The notes beneath the pieces are model-generated. The model saw only the letters and a list, made by a program, of their open reading frames with translations. It made no database searches and was not told the origin of the DNA. Position numbers and translations under genes: made by a program. Shown here one piece after another: positions 36,228 through 47,490 of a stretch of 64,000 nt of DNA. The stretch is taken from positions 20,316,412 through 20,380,411 of the forward strand of contig NC_045139.1 in the NCBI RefSeq assembly GCF_008831285.2, given 5' to 3'. Position 1 is the stretch's first letter. The number at the start of each line of letters is the position of its first letter. Source of the stretch: Nymphaea colorata (lineage: Eukaryota; Streptophyta; Magnoliopsida; Nymphaeales; Nymphaeaceae).

Positions 36228-36621
36228 TGTTGGAGCTTTGCTTGGAATCTAGATAGCGTACAAACGAATATGCAGAAATCGAAATAACATTCATGATTCA
36301 TGTATTTCATATAAGGCGGAAGAAGAACCTGTAGAGGCGACCGCCGACTGAATGTCGGCGGTTGTGGGAAGAATGGCTACAGTCCCCATAAGGTCGTTCC
36401 CCAGCGGCATTGGCGGCAGCGACAATGAGTTTCTCTCCTCAGCCATAGCAGCCCAATGATGGGGACAGGCAGTTCACGTATGGCTAAGGGAACCGATTAC
36501 CCAGACGGTAAAAACTGAATGTGTCTCACACCATCACAAGACACGAGTATTTATACTTAGGGTCCGAAACGGATATGGACCCATATCGACGCAGGACTAT
36601 CCAGATGGAGAAATCCCAACA
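36228..36621 (-). repeat. 3' LTR of Copia-2
   Basis: In sense orientation it begins TGTTGGGATTT and ends AGCTCCAACA. The internal side has the purine-rich AGTGGGAGAT tract. It lacks 12 bp of the proline-codon run that is present in the other LTR. Confidence 0.95.
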
Positions 36622-36632
36622 ATCTCCCACTA
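36622..36632 (-). promoter_or_regulatory. Polypurine tract of Copia-2
   Basis: The minus strand reads TAGTGGGAGAT directly before the 3' LTR, the usual plus-strand primer site in copia elements. Confidence 0.8.
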
Positions 36633-36821
36633 GTCCAAGTCGATATCAAGGGTAAACAAAATGAATGGATTAGCCTTAAAATCAATTCCAAGGTCTCACC
36701 ATGTTGTCTTACAAAACTTCTCAACAAACAAATGATAATACAAAACAAATAGACAACAAACTTAATGAGAATCAACAAACTGTATGTGATCACATTCATA
36801 AATGTTTGCATAATAGTGTGT

Positions 36822-39800
36822 TCACATTGAACTACACAAACCCATCCTCTTAATATGTTCAAAGAACATACCAGATGCTAGCGCTTTAGTAAGAGGATCT
36901 GCAACCATATCTGTAGTTCCAATGTGTTGAATACACACTAGTTGATTCTCTGTCCTTTCCTTAACAACAAAATACTTAAGTTCTATATGCTTACAAGAAG
37001 TAGTACTTTTGTTGTTGTTGGAAAAGGACACTGCAGCTTCATTATCACAGTGAACCTTAAGTGGTCTATCAATAGATTCCACTATCTTGAGCTGTGAAAT
37101 GAAGTTCTTTATCCAAATTGTCTGCGATGTAGTCTCATATAATGCAATGAATTATGCTTCTATGGTATGAGCAGCAGTCACAGTCTGCTTTTTGCTCCCC
37201 CATGAGATGGCACCTCCTGATAGAAGGAAAACAAAACTAGTAGTAGACTTTCTACTATCGGTACATCCTCCAAGATCGGCGTCAGAATAGCCAATCACTT
37301 CTAAATGGTCCACCTTGCGATATGTCAACATGTAATCTTTTGTCCCTTGCAAGTATCGCATGACTCTCTTTACGGCCTTCCAATGTGCCATGCATGGATT
37401 AGACTGAAATCTACCAAGCATGCCAATAGCAAAGGAAATGTCAGGCCTAGTGCAAATTTGCGCATACTGCAAGCTGCCAACCGCTGATGCATATGGAATG
37501 TTGATCATTTGTGCCTTTTCAAATTCGTCCTTTGGACAATCATTTAGGCTCAATTTATCCCCTTTAGCTATGGGTGCCGAAATAGGAGAACAATTCTCCA
37601 TCCCATATCTCTTAAGAACTTTATTGATGTATGCTGATTGGGAGAGACTTAAAACACATTTAGACCTGTCTCGACGAATCTCAATGCCGGGAACAAATGA
37701 AGCCTCACCCATGTCCTTCACCTCAAAATGAGATGCGAGAAAATGTTTGGTTTCTGTTAGTAATTGAAGATCATTTGAAGCAAGCAAAATGTCATCCACA
37801 TATAAAGTCAAAATTATGAACTTACTCCCACATGTCTTAAGATACACACATCGATCAATGATATTTTCTGTAAACCCAAAAGTCATAATGACTTCGGAAA
37901 ACTTAATATACCATTGACGTAAGGCCTGTTTAAGTCCATAAATCGCTTGATTAAGTTTGCATACCAAATAATCTTTACCACTCTTAGAAAACCCTTGAGG
38001 TTGATCCATATATACCTCTTCATCCAAATCACCATTCAAGAAAGCCGTTTTCACATCCATCTGATGTAGCTCTAAGTCAAAATGAGCTACAAGTGCAAGG
38101 ACAATCCTCATTGACTCTTTAGCAGAGACAGGTGAATATGTCTCATTATAGTCAATGCCCTTCATTTGTGTGAATCCTTTAACAACTAATCTTGCCTTGT
38201 ATCTCTCTATGTTGCCTTTAGAGTCCTCTTGGTCTTATATACCCATTTAAGCCCTATGGGTTTTACTCCTTTAGGCAATGATACAAGACTCCATGTCTGG
38301 TTTTTAGCCATAGAGTCAAGCTCTTTTTTCATGGCATTAATCCAGAACCTGTATTGTTTGCTTTCAACGGCTTCATTGAATGTGAAAGTATTATCATCAA
38401 CATCTATGAAATCACTAGGCTCTTGTAGGTATACCACATAGTCTGATGATATGGCAGATCTCTTGGCTCTTTCAGATCTATGAACAGGTAATTGATCATT
38501 TTCAATTTGTATGTCTACATCCTGTTCGTGTTCATCAGTATGATCTACATTTAATTCATTTGGATCTGATGCATTACCTGTATGATTTGCATTCATGTCA
38601 TCCTGAGAGACAACATAATCATACACATTTATATTCTCTTTATCAGGTCTACTTTCAGTATCTTGTATTTCCTCAAAAGTGAGGTTTTGTAATGCATCTA
38701 ACCCAAATGAGCCATCTTCTAGGAACTTAGCCTTATCTGCTTCCACAATATGTGGTGTATGAGATGGACAATAAAACCTATAACCTTTCGATCTTTTTGG
38801 ATAACCAATAAAGAAACCACTGGTTGTTCTAAGATCAAAGGCTTTTATGTAGGGGTTATACAATTTAGCTTCAGTAGGACATCCCCATATGTTCATATAA
38901 GAAAGAGAAGGTTTCCTACCTATCCATAACTCGTAAGGAGTTGGAGAAGCAGCTTTAGTAGGAACTCTATTTTGGATATGCACTGCTGTCCTGAGAGCTT
39001 CACCCCACAAGGTTAGAGGGAGAGTAGAGTAATTTAATATAGCTCGAACCATTTCTTTAAGCGTACGATTTCTTCTTTCAGCCACACCATTTTGGTAGGC
39101 ACTGCCTGGCATGGTGTATTGAGACACAAAGCCTTCTTCATTTAGAAATCGTGCTAATGGTCCATCCCCTTTTCCCATCTCAGTGAACCTACCATAATAT
39201 TCACCACCTCTATCTGATCTGACTATCTTGATAACCTCACCGGTTTGTTTCTCTACTTCTTTCTTATAGTCCTTGAAAACTTGACACACATCGGATTTTT
39301 CAAAGATTAAGTAGAGATACAAATACCGAGAATAGTCATCTATAAAGGTGACAAAATATTTTTCGCCTATGTAACAAGGAGGAAAATGTCCACAAACATC
39401 TGTATGAACAATTCCTAATCTTTCAGTACATCGCTCGACACCTTCTTTATATATGTTAGTTTGCTTTGCCTTTATGCAATCTACACATATGTCGTTATCT
39501 GTAAAATCAAGAGATCGTAAGATCCCTTCATTTATGAGTCTCCTTATTCTCTTTTCAGATATATGACCCAAACGTCGGTGCCATAGCATGTATGAATCAT
39601 CCTTTATGGTACTACGCTTATTGCCAATTATATTATGACTATAAACCAATGATTCAGGAGATTGGATCTTCACATTCAACTTGTATAAACCATCACACAA
39701 AATAGCAGAACCAATTTCAACAAGATCTTTATAAATGAACATCTTTGAATTCTCAAACTTTAAACAGAAATCAAATTTGTCCAGTCTTGATACAGAAATC

Positions 39801-40890
39801 AAGTTTCTACTATATGATGGAACAAAGAAAACATCATGAAGATCCAAAACAAAGCCAGTATCAAGCCTAATCTGGCATTCTCCTACAGCCTTCACATGTG
39901 AGCGCATTTTGTTTCCTGAGAAAATGCTCCTCTCATGTAGCGTTGGTTCCCTTTTGCTTAGAAAGTCCTGTAAGGAATTGGCAATATGCACAGTAGCACC
40001 AGAGTCAATCCACCAGCTATTAATAGGAACATGTAGCATATTACTTTCAAGTGAAACAAATGACATGTTACATTTCTTCTCTAACCAATTCTTATACTTG
40101 ATACAGTCTGACTTCTTATGCCCATTTTTCTTGCAAAAGAAACACTTTATAGGAGCTAAGTTAGTCTGCGCAGTTTGAGAAGCAGTTTGACCTGTTGACT
40201 TCTTCTTGACACTCTTTTTCATTGAACTTTTCTTTATGCCAACTTTACCAACCCTAGAGTGAGAAACCATATGTGCACTTTGCAACTTCTCACCCTTCAT
40301 TCTTTCCTTCTCTTCAACACACTTAGACATCAATTCATTGAATGTCCATTCAGTATTATGTGTGTTGTAACTGATCTTAAAAGGAGTGTATTCAGCTGGT
40401 AAAGAGGTCAAAGTAAAGAATATCAAGAATGATTCAGAAATAGTCAACTTCATGTCATTCAATTGAGAAGCAATGTTCCTCATTTCTAACATATGCTGGC
40501 GAATGTTACCCCCTCCTTGATATTTCATAGATATTAACTTTGACATTATGGTACTAGCTCTGGCTTTATGAGAGCTGACAAACTGAGCCTCAACTGCATC
40601 CAAGAACTCTCTCACCGATCTACAAAGTGGGATAGCACCACGCATGTTCTTAGCGACCCTTGATTGCAAAAGCAACAAACTTAGTCGGTTAGAATGCTCC
40701 CACTTGTCAAAATACACTATTTCATTATGTGTACTTTCTGGTGTAAGAGGTGGTGGCTCAGGTCGCCTCAAAGCCATATCTAGATCCATATACCCCAATG
40801 TAAACACAACATTTTCTTTTCATTCAGCATAATTGGAATCATCAAGTAAAGGTATAGAATTTGAGCCATTAAAATAAATAGAACCAGGCA
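36822..40890 (-). pseudogene. Copia-2 gag-pol polyprotein, three lesions
   Basis: Long frames are 40807-38207 (866 codons), 38165-37152 (337) and 37082-36822 (86). In the first, a gag domain is followed by a CCHC zinc knuckle (CFFCKKNGHKKSDC, about residue 222), protease DSGA (about 268), an HHCC pre-integrase motif (HRRLGHIS...CVDCIKAKQ), and the integrase DDE triad (HTDVCG, SDRGGEY, NGVAERRNR). The second has the reverse-transcriptase YVDD motif (about residue 121) and RNase H (YSDADLGG). Breaks: a Trp-to-TGA stop at 40822-40820, a 1-base deletion near 38226, and a Glu-to-TAA stop at 37154-37152. Otherwise the frame is intact, consistent with recent death. The N-terminus probably comes from an upstream exon in the LTR. 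Confidence 0.92.
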
Positions 40891-41579
40891 CTGCAGATGA
40901 CAAAAGATATCTATAAGTTGACATGCATTATATGAGACAAACCATATGAAACAGTAAACCAAATAAAAGGCTCTTTATGTCTATTATTTCCAAGACAAAT
41001 ACCTGGGGTCATTAGGATACTACTTTCGTAATATACCTAATACGCACATGTATTCCGTCTTAACTTTATTTAGTAAAACTAGGAAATGTAAATCCAAACT
41101 ATAGTTAATCATAACACCTTTGAGTGTAAAATGACAGAACTATGTAAGGTATTTTACTGTACTTATTCTCTTGAACATAACACACTACCTTTGGGTAATT
41201 ATGTTACTTCAAATGAGAATAAATACAACATGAAACACTAATGTGCCTTTAAATCATGCGTAGTCACTTTGGTGATATGACATGATTTAACTAATCATAG
41301 GCTCTTTATATTAGCGTTATCGTACAAACTTTATGATCATGCAATAAAACTAACTTTAGCATAATCCTAAACAAAACATGATACAAGAATATGTTATAAT
41401 AACACATATAAAATGAAATACACGAATCACATGAATCATTTCTGCATAATCAATAATGCTATCTAAATTATTCATTAAAGCTCCATAAAAACATAATGAA
41501 TTGGTCCCGTATCGATCTAAAATGATCGAACCAATCCATTAAACACCTTAAATGGGCATACAACCACATATACCAGCTT

Positions 41580-41860
41580 CCTCTAGCTTAGAACCGGTCA
41601 CGTATCAGTCCTAAATGGATCGAACCGGTAGAAAACTAGATGAACCGGTCCGAAAAGGGAAAGAACCGGTCTCAAACAACTCTGAATCGGTTCAAAAGGG
41701 CCCGAACCGGTTCTGAAACTGAATGAACCAGTCTTATAATCTGAGAACCAGTCCAGAACCGGTCTGAAACGGATGAACCGGTCCCGAGAGCGAAAGAACC
41801 GGTTTTAAAACAACTGAAACGGTTTGTAAATGACCCGAACCGGTTCTGTTTTAAAAAATC
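41580..41860. repeat. Interspersed GAACCGGT motif array
   Basis: Nine exact ACCGGT hexamers and four near variants in about 280 bp, spaced roughly 20-40 bp apart, usually as GAACCGGTC or GAACCGGTTC. AACCGGTT is a palindrome. The array lies inside the Copia-2 leader between the 5' LTR and gag. Confidence 0.85.
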
Positions 41861-41929
41861 AGATCGAATGGATACAGATCGGGTCCAACCGGACCCGACC
41901 CGATCCGAAAAATTTAAAATCAAAGCGGG

Positions 41930-42641
41930 CGGAAGAGCGGGCGCAAAGAGGTTTTTTTTTTTTTTTTTTTATAAAACCATTGTGGATCCGGGTCTCGACC
42001 CGGGTCCGACCCACCCGCTCGACCGCGCGAGCGGTTTCGGGGAAGGCCGAAACGCCTCCCACCGCTGCTACCCTAGCCTAACGGTAGAGGCGATGGGGGC
42101 GGCGGGAGATGCTTCAGACGGTCCTCCCACCGGCCGTGGGAGGCTTCCGGCCGTCACCTGGCGCCGTCCGGCATCCGGCGACACCGCTGGCCACTCCCAT
42201 TGGCTGGTGGGCAAGAACGCCCCGCCCCCTCTTCTTTGACGCTATAAACAGAAAACGAAGGGGGGGGGGGTGTCGGACGATCTTCGATTCTGCTTCCCGC
42301 CGCCTGACGGAAAGCAGCCGGACGACGCACAAATACCGAGCGGTCCTCAGTCCCGACTCCTGCCGCCTGGATGGCGGCCGGACGTCACAGGGCTCCGATC
42401 GATCCAAGCCTAATGCCCTCTTCCCGTTTCCCCACCATGCTCGACCGTTTCCGCCGGATGGAAGAAAACAACCAGAAACGAATGCCCGACGGCACTCAAT
42501 CTGGTTGAATCCAAAGAATGTCCGGCGATGGCGAAACCCACCGGTGGTCTCCCTTCCCCAAGCTTGCCCTATTCTCTTTGCGTGAAAACAGAATGCAAAG
42601 GGAAACGCGCAGAGGAATCGTGGAGTGGGCCCATAACCCAT
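41930..42641 (-). other. GC-rich leader of Copia-2
   Basis: About 700 bp of GC-rich DNA just inside the 5' LTR, with short inverted repeats (CCGGGTctcgACCCGG near 41988; CGGGTCCaaccGGACCCG near 41880, just outside). A sense-strand frame of 175 codons (42641-42114) starts on the ATG at the LTR/primer-site junction. It has no recognised domain and a biased composition, so I treat it as leader and not as a gene. Confidence 0.6.
42622..42640 (-). promoter_or_regulatory. Primer binding site position of Copia-2 (atypical)
   Basis: The minus strand, one base inside the 5' LTR, reads TGGGTTATGGGCCCACTCC. It starts with the TGG expected of a tRNA CCA end but does not match the initiator-methionine primer seen in Copia-1. 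The tRNA could not be identified by eye. Confidence 0.45.
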
Positions 42642-43047
42642 TGTTGGAGCTTTGCTTGGAATCTAGATAGTGCACAAACGAATATGCAAAAATTGAAATA
42701 ACATTCATGATTCATGTGTTTCATATAGGGCGGAAGAAGAACCTGTAGAGGCGACCGCCGACTGAATGTCGGCGGCTGTGGGAAGAACGGCTACAGTCCC
42801 CATAGGGTCGTTCCCCAGCGGCATTGGCGGCAGCGGTGGCGGCGGCGGCAATGGGTTTCTCTCCTCAGCCATAGCAGCCCAGTGATGGGGACAGGCGATT
42901 CACGTATGGCTAAGGGGACCGATTACCCAGACGGTAAAAACTGAATGTGTCTCACACCATCACAAGACACGAGTATTTATACTTAGGGTCCGAAACGGAT
43001 ATGGACCCGTATCGACGCAGGACTATCCAGATGGGGAAATCCCAACA
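42642..43047 (-). repeat. 5' LTR of Copia-2
   Basis: In sense orientation it begins TGTTGGGATTT and ends AGCTCCAACA. It contains an AGTATAAATACTCG TATA box (plus 42971-42984 region) and an open frame downstream of it. Confidence 0.95.
42705..42872 (-). CDS. LTR-encoded ORF, probable first gag exon
   Basis: A 55-codon frame in the 5' LTR, downstream of the LTR TATA box. It starts MAEERNPLPPPPP and runs through GNDPMGTVAVLP and ADIQSAVAST. The same frame is open in the 3' LTR (MAEERNSLSLPP...), where a 12-bp deletion removes four codons without shifting frame. That is what selection on a protein would leave, although simple-repeat slippage in GGC units could also do it. If spliced after codon 43 (position 42743), it joins in phase to gag at 40890. 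It would then supply the Ala/Pro-rich gag N-terminus. The alternative is a chance ORF. Confidence 0.5.
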   Translation of the reverse strand: MAEERNPLPPPPPLPPMPLGNDPMGTVAVLPTAADIQSAVASTGSSSALYETHES

Positions 43048-43289
43048 TCAACAACCAAAACAATGAAGGAACCAAACAAAGCTGCTATTAACAATTTATC
43101 ATCAAAATTTATAGCTTGTTGAACAATCATCAACAACAAAACTTCTACAAGATCCATAATAGCAATAATCACACACTTGAGAGGCAAACATATACCTTCA
43201 TGCAAATAACAATTAACAAAAGCATTCAACTGCTTAAGCCAATTCCATGCACTGTCAACAAAACCATCAAAAGACTTCTTCCTTCCCAT
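43048..43289 (-). pseudogene. Small membrane protein ORF, interrupted by Copia-2
   Basis: From ATG at 43289-43287 (MGRKKSFDGFVDSAWNWLKQ) the frame is open to the insertion point, codon 81. It then reads seven residues into the LTR before a stop at 43023. Without the element it would continue at 36222 for 24 codons, giving about 105 residues in one exon. There are two hydrophobic segments, at about residues 33-56 (LPLKCVIIAIMDLVEVLLLM) and 67-80 (LLIAALFGSFIVLV), so a small integral membrane protein is likely. Upstream sequence may hold further exons, since an in-phase AG (GGTAG) lies shortly before the ATG. I do not recognise the family. The insertion removes the last quarter of the protein. 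Confidence 0.55.
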
Positions 43290-46060
43290 CTTCTACCTTT
43301 AAATGAACCACTTGGATGACACCAGTCTGTCTTAGATTACTTGTTGTATAAGCTGTCATCTTGAAGACTGCCTTGCATTGACCTCCTATCAACACAAGCC
43401 CAAAAGGAAAGAAACCAGTATGATGGAATTTGCACAAAGTAACACAAAACCAGTCCTTTCCCAATTCATATAAAGCTACAAGAGAGAATAAAGTTTGTAA
43501 TGTGCTAAAAGAACAAGAAGAAGAGTAGAACAAAACCTTCACAAGCATTTTTTGGCCAAAAGATGGATGTCTTGCATTAAAGCAGCTCATTGATGCACTT
43601 GCTAAACTTCCTCACATGCTTCCACCTTCAAGCTCCAAAAGAACAGCTAAACCTGGAAGCTTCTATACATGAACGTAAAGAGATGGATATCTAAAGTAAA
43701 ATCGGGGATTGAAAATGGATAATGTAAGCAGAAAATTGTTTTAGATTCTTACCAGTTTACCTCAAAATAATTGAAGGTCTTGAATAGCCTATCCAACCCA
43801 AGATGCACTTACATGTAACATAGTTAGATTTTAATATCTTTTCTATTTTTCCCCAACTCGAACCCTAGAAGCATGGTGTATGGTTGGCTGAATGAAATCA
43901 GCTTCTAAGCACCATAGTCTGAAATCAAAGTTTTTTTGGTGATGTAAAATCAATTGCCGAAAAATAATCAAACTACCACCTCTAGTACATGAACTTGGTT
44001 TAATGCAAGATGATCGTAGCTAATGATTCTAAATAGGAAATCATTCGTTGCTCAACCAGTCATGCCACCCACATACCATGTTAAAAATATAATAGTTGCT
44101 CTAGGGATGTAGTCTACTTGTGTAAAAGAATAATGCATTCAAAAGATGCAAAACATGAAACTTAAAGTAAATTATTTTGACCAAAAATCCAAATTATGTC
44201 AAATACTGGAAAATATATGGATAAAAGATGTTTCCAATAAGTGAACAATAATATGATAAATTTACATGAAGCAATATATGTACCAACTATATAGTATCGA
44301 TCCCCCATGTCATGAGATTCATTTATAAAACAGTCCTATGGAAATTATCCATAATAGCAGCTTCATTTTGCCTTAAAGTGTTTGAGCCCAAAAAATATGT
44401 AAATGTGTCAATCACCTGGTAATAAATGCTACACTGTTGAAAACTTTCACAAGAATAGACCTCAAGGTAAGCTTAATAATAGAGCAACAACAGGGAAAAG
44501 CAATTTACACATTTTTACACATCCTTCAAATATTAACAACAAAAAACTATTTCATGAAGAAAATGTTCAACTCCACCCTAAAACCCTAAAGTTGACATGC
44601 TAAGCTCACTTGTTGACAATACATGCTTTGACACTAAGTTACAGTGCTCCTCTTGCACATCCTCTTTAATATCCAAATCAAATTCAGGACCCATTTGTAG
44701 AAGAAACTTGGTTGTCATATCAGACAGAAACCAAGATAACCCCATATGTCCGAAAATAAAATAGAACCATATATAAGATCACAAGTAGACCCTTCGCCAC
44801 AACAGGAACGTGTTTGGTTCCATTCTAACCAGCAATACAACAAATTAGATGCACAAACAAGAAAATATCTCTGGCTTTTTAGGACTAACCAGCAATTGTC
44901 AAGGAACTATACATACCTCAAAATGCAGCCTTGATCAACCTAAGAATTTTTTTGACTAAGTTAAACAAGTTAAGGAGATAGCTCAAATCATGAGGACAAG
45001 GACCCCAAAGCACATGTTAGAAGAGGTACCCATCCATTGGTGGTAATCTACAGCAAACCACCTACAAACGTATTGGTTATCTATGTTTGAGAAATCAAAA
45101 GCGATGGAAGCTTCAAAATGAAGAACCAAGGAAGCTTGCCAACAATAGCACATCATGATGGACTTGGAGCATATAGCTCACGTAAATTGCATGGACAAAG
45201 CTTCTCACTCCAAACACTTGATTCACCACTTCAACATGCATGAACCTGAGGAATTAATAAGAACATTTTTAATGGATTGAACCTTTAAGTATTAAAAACT
45301 GTGAGGACCAATCAAATTGGGAAAAGAAATCAGTGGGATACAAAATCAGTCATTGTCTGGATCAATAAGGCCTTCAATCAAAGAAACTATGACAGTTAAG
45401 TTAGGGGAGAAGTTGCCACCAGAGCAATTGGTGTAGAAGCTCATCTGAAATACTTGTGCCTATATCAAGTAAAAATCTCACACAAGAAAAATACATACTC
45501 ATCTAATGCAGCTGCATGAAGAGTTGTATTGCTTCTAGAGGTGACAGATTATAGTGGCCTTACTACTTCTAAAATTGGAAGATAGATTTTGCACGTCAAA
45601 ATCTCATATTATTAATGAAATATGGCCAGCAATGTGAGAGGCTTGTATTTATTAATGGATATAGGAAGGCTTTGGATTTTTACAAAAATATCCACTGAAT
45701 AATATCATGATTCCTTATTAAAGGCATTGTACTAGAACCTATAATTTAGAAGGCACTAACAAGTGCAGGTGGAAAATTTGTTAGCAGCAAGCAACAAACA
45801 TCTACTGGAGATGCAGAAGAATTCCTCTATTGGCAACCAATGTAAAAGGAATTTATTTTTTATTATCTTGTTAAATTACAAATTTTAAGTCGTAAACTTG
45901 ATTATTTTTTGGATTAGTAATGTAATTTGGCATTTGTTCTGAAAAAGAAATAACAGCCTTTCATCAGGCTTATGGAAGAAGTAGACTATAAGCCCACACT
46001 TGTTTGTTGCTGATTGTTACATATGCTCCAGCCTACGCAACACTTAGGTGACAAGCAAGC
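43290..46060. other. Long stretch with possible decayed exons
   Basis: No gene can be called. Suggestive pieces on the minus strand are a 107-codon frame at 43590-43267 with no known motif; an acidic open stretch near 44760-44600 (FDLDIKEDVQEEH); and an ankyrin-like NTTLHAAA near 45525. On the plus strand, 43570-43668 reads LKQLIDALAKLPHM then a stop. None is joined to another by convincing splice sites. Confidence 0.4.
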
Positions 46061-46075
46061 AAACCATATTACTCC

Positions 46076-46312
46076 ATGCCAAGGGAAAGAAACAAAAGGC
46101 CAAAGCACAAGCCATCCATTCTACAAAGAAGACTTGAACTAGAAAATGGTGCTCCGGCAATTAAAAATGGCCAAGAATTAAACCTCAAAACTGATGAAGC
46201 AACTCTGGAGGAGAACTTAAAGAAAAGAAAAGGTTCATATGCTAATGTGTTAAATAAGGAGCACAACGATAAGATGAGTAGTCTTGAAAATGAACAAAAG
46301 CCTGCATATTAA
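46076..46312 (+). other. Charged 78-codon ORF, unrecognised
   Basis: Starts MPRERNKRPKHKPS and is rich in Lys, Glu and Asn (LEENLKKRKGSYANVLNKEH), looking like part of a nuclear or coiled-coil protein. Past the stop, similar composition continues in frame for about 20 codons. No family recognised; it may be a pseudo-exon. Confidence 0.3.
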
Positions 46313-46497
46313 GCGGAAAAAGTTGATTCAAACAACCTTGAAGCATGTATTCTTTCAACTTAAGAAAGTCACACAACTACCACCTATACCAGTGGAGGTT
46401 AGGACGAGTATACTGGATCAGCTGGCAAGACATCGACTCCTATAGTTTTACCTTATTCTAAGATGGAAAGAACTCATCGTGGAGATCATCCTAATGA

Positions 46498-46795
46498 GTT
46501 GGCGTGTAACAATCTTATAAACAAATTTTATGTTCCTACATCTGATAGTGGAAGCCTAGTGATGGATTCTAAAGCAAGGGTGATAAAATTGATTTCTCGA
46601 GACCATTGTTGAATGAAAAAAGAGAAAACCATCTCTGTTGTGGATGTTGGCGTGTAACAATCATGTAAAGAAATTTTATCTTCCTAAATCTGATGGTGGG
46701 AGGCTTGTAACCAATTCTAAAGAGAAGGTATTAAAATTAATCTTTTGAGATCATTGTTGAACGAGAAAAAGACAGAACCTTCTCCCTTGACTCTT
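46498..46795 (+). repeat. 148-bp tandem duplication with exon-like content
   Basis: Copies start GTTGGCGTGTAACAATC at 46498 and 46646. Both can be read in one frame as LACNN..(N/K)KFY.P.SD.G.LV and then KLI, with the second copy broken by a stop. Nucleotide divergence is moderate. The unit may derive from a duplicated exon. Confidence 0.8.
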
Positions 46796-46917
46796 TTACT
46801 TTCCATCTTTGATATGAAGTAACCTCCTCCCACCCTACCCCCACCCCCACAACACAAAAAAAAAGAAAAGTAAAATATAAGAAAAAGTTATCCCTTTCTC
46901 TCGGGTCCAGCATACAT

Positions 46918-47030
46918 TCATATTAAGTCCGTCATGTCTAGATGATAACTAACAGTCTGAACGCCAGTGAAGTTGATATTAAGTGTCGTCATATCTAGAT
47001 GATAACCAACAGTCTGAATGCGGTGAAGTT
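46918..47030 (+). repeat. 56-bp tandem duplication
   Basis: Two copies of a unit containing ATATTAAGT, CTAGATGATAAC and CAACAGTCTGAA, starting at about 46918 and 46974. Confidence 0.85.
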
Positions 47031-47317
47031 GGTTATATGTACATCCCTGTAAATGCAAAGGAGTGTGTGATGACTAAAACACTCTTGATAAAGTGAAAAA
47101 TAAGGCTTTAAAAAGGATAAAATATAAATTGTAAAATAGTAAAAAAACTAAAAAGTGCACTTCATTATCCAAAATTTCTAAAAATACCCCAACTCTCTCT
47201 TATTTTGAAGAATATATACCCTGCACACAGCTTTTGATTGCTGGTGCTCTACCTAAGGAGACCGAGTCACGTGCGCCACCCCGGCATATGCAACGAGCAT
47301 ACGTCAGGAGTGGACCC

Positions 47318-47490
47318 TACTTGTATATGTAAAATTCTAGTATTGATCTTAGTGAATGAAAAGGTATATATCCATATTTAATTGAATGTCCTTATAGGGT
47401 CTGTACTACGTATATGTAAAGTTCCAGTAATGACCTTTGTGTCAGAAAAGGTGCATGCACATATTTACTTGAATGTCGTTACAATTGCAC
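47318..47490 (+). repeat. 86-bp tandem duplication
   Basis: Units starting TACTTGTATATGTAAA (about 47318) and TACTACGTATATGTAAA (about 47404) share AGTA.TGA, GAAAAGGT and TTGAATGTC in order. Confidence 0.75.

Larger units (their letters stand above)
40891..42741 (-). other. Candidate intron / untranslated leader of Copia-2
   Basis: Read on the minus strand, a GTTCTT donor at 42742-42741 and a TTTTGTCATCTGCAG acceptor at 40892-40891 would remove 1.85 kb, including the primer binding site, a GC-rich leader and the ACCGGT repeat. The phases agree: one base of a codon before the intron and two after. The resulting join leads straight into the gag sequence VPGSIYFNG. This is inferred from sequence only. 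Confidence 0.5.
36228..43047 (-). mobile_element. Copia-2: young, nearly intact Ty1/copia retrotransposon
   Basis: A 6,820-bp element on the minus strand, with LTRs of 394 bp (left, 3') and 406 bp (right, 5') and a perfect target duplication TCAAC. The LTRs differ by a 12-bp in-frame indel and about 16 substitutions, nearly all transitions, so the insertion is much younger than Copia-1. Gag, protease, integrase, reverse transcriptase and RNase H are all present in copia order, with three obvious lesions. An unusual 1.7-kb leader separates the 5' LTR from gag. The element interrupts a small minus-strand ORF. The lineage within copia was not assigned. Confidence 0.95.

Noticed and set aside
42109-42641. 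ORFs of 158 codons (plus) and 175 codons (minus) in the Copia-2 leader
   Set aside because: GC-rich sequence has few stops; no domain, and they overlap on both strands. The minus frame starts at the LTR junction and is more likely leader.
45490-45560. Ankyrin-like NTTLHAAA motif on the minus strand
   Set aside because: One short motif with no second repeat and no splice context; could be chance.
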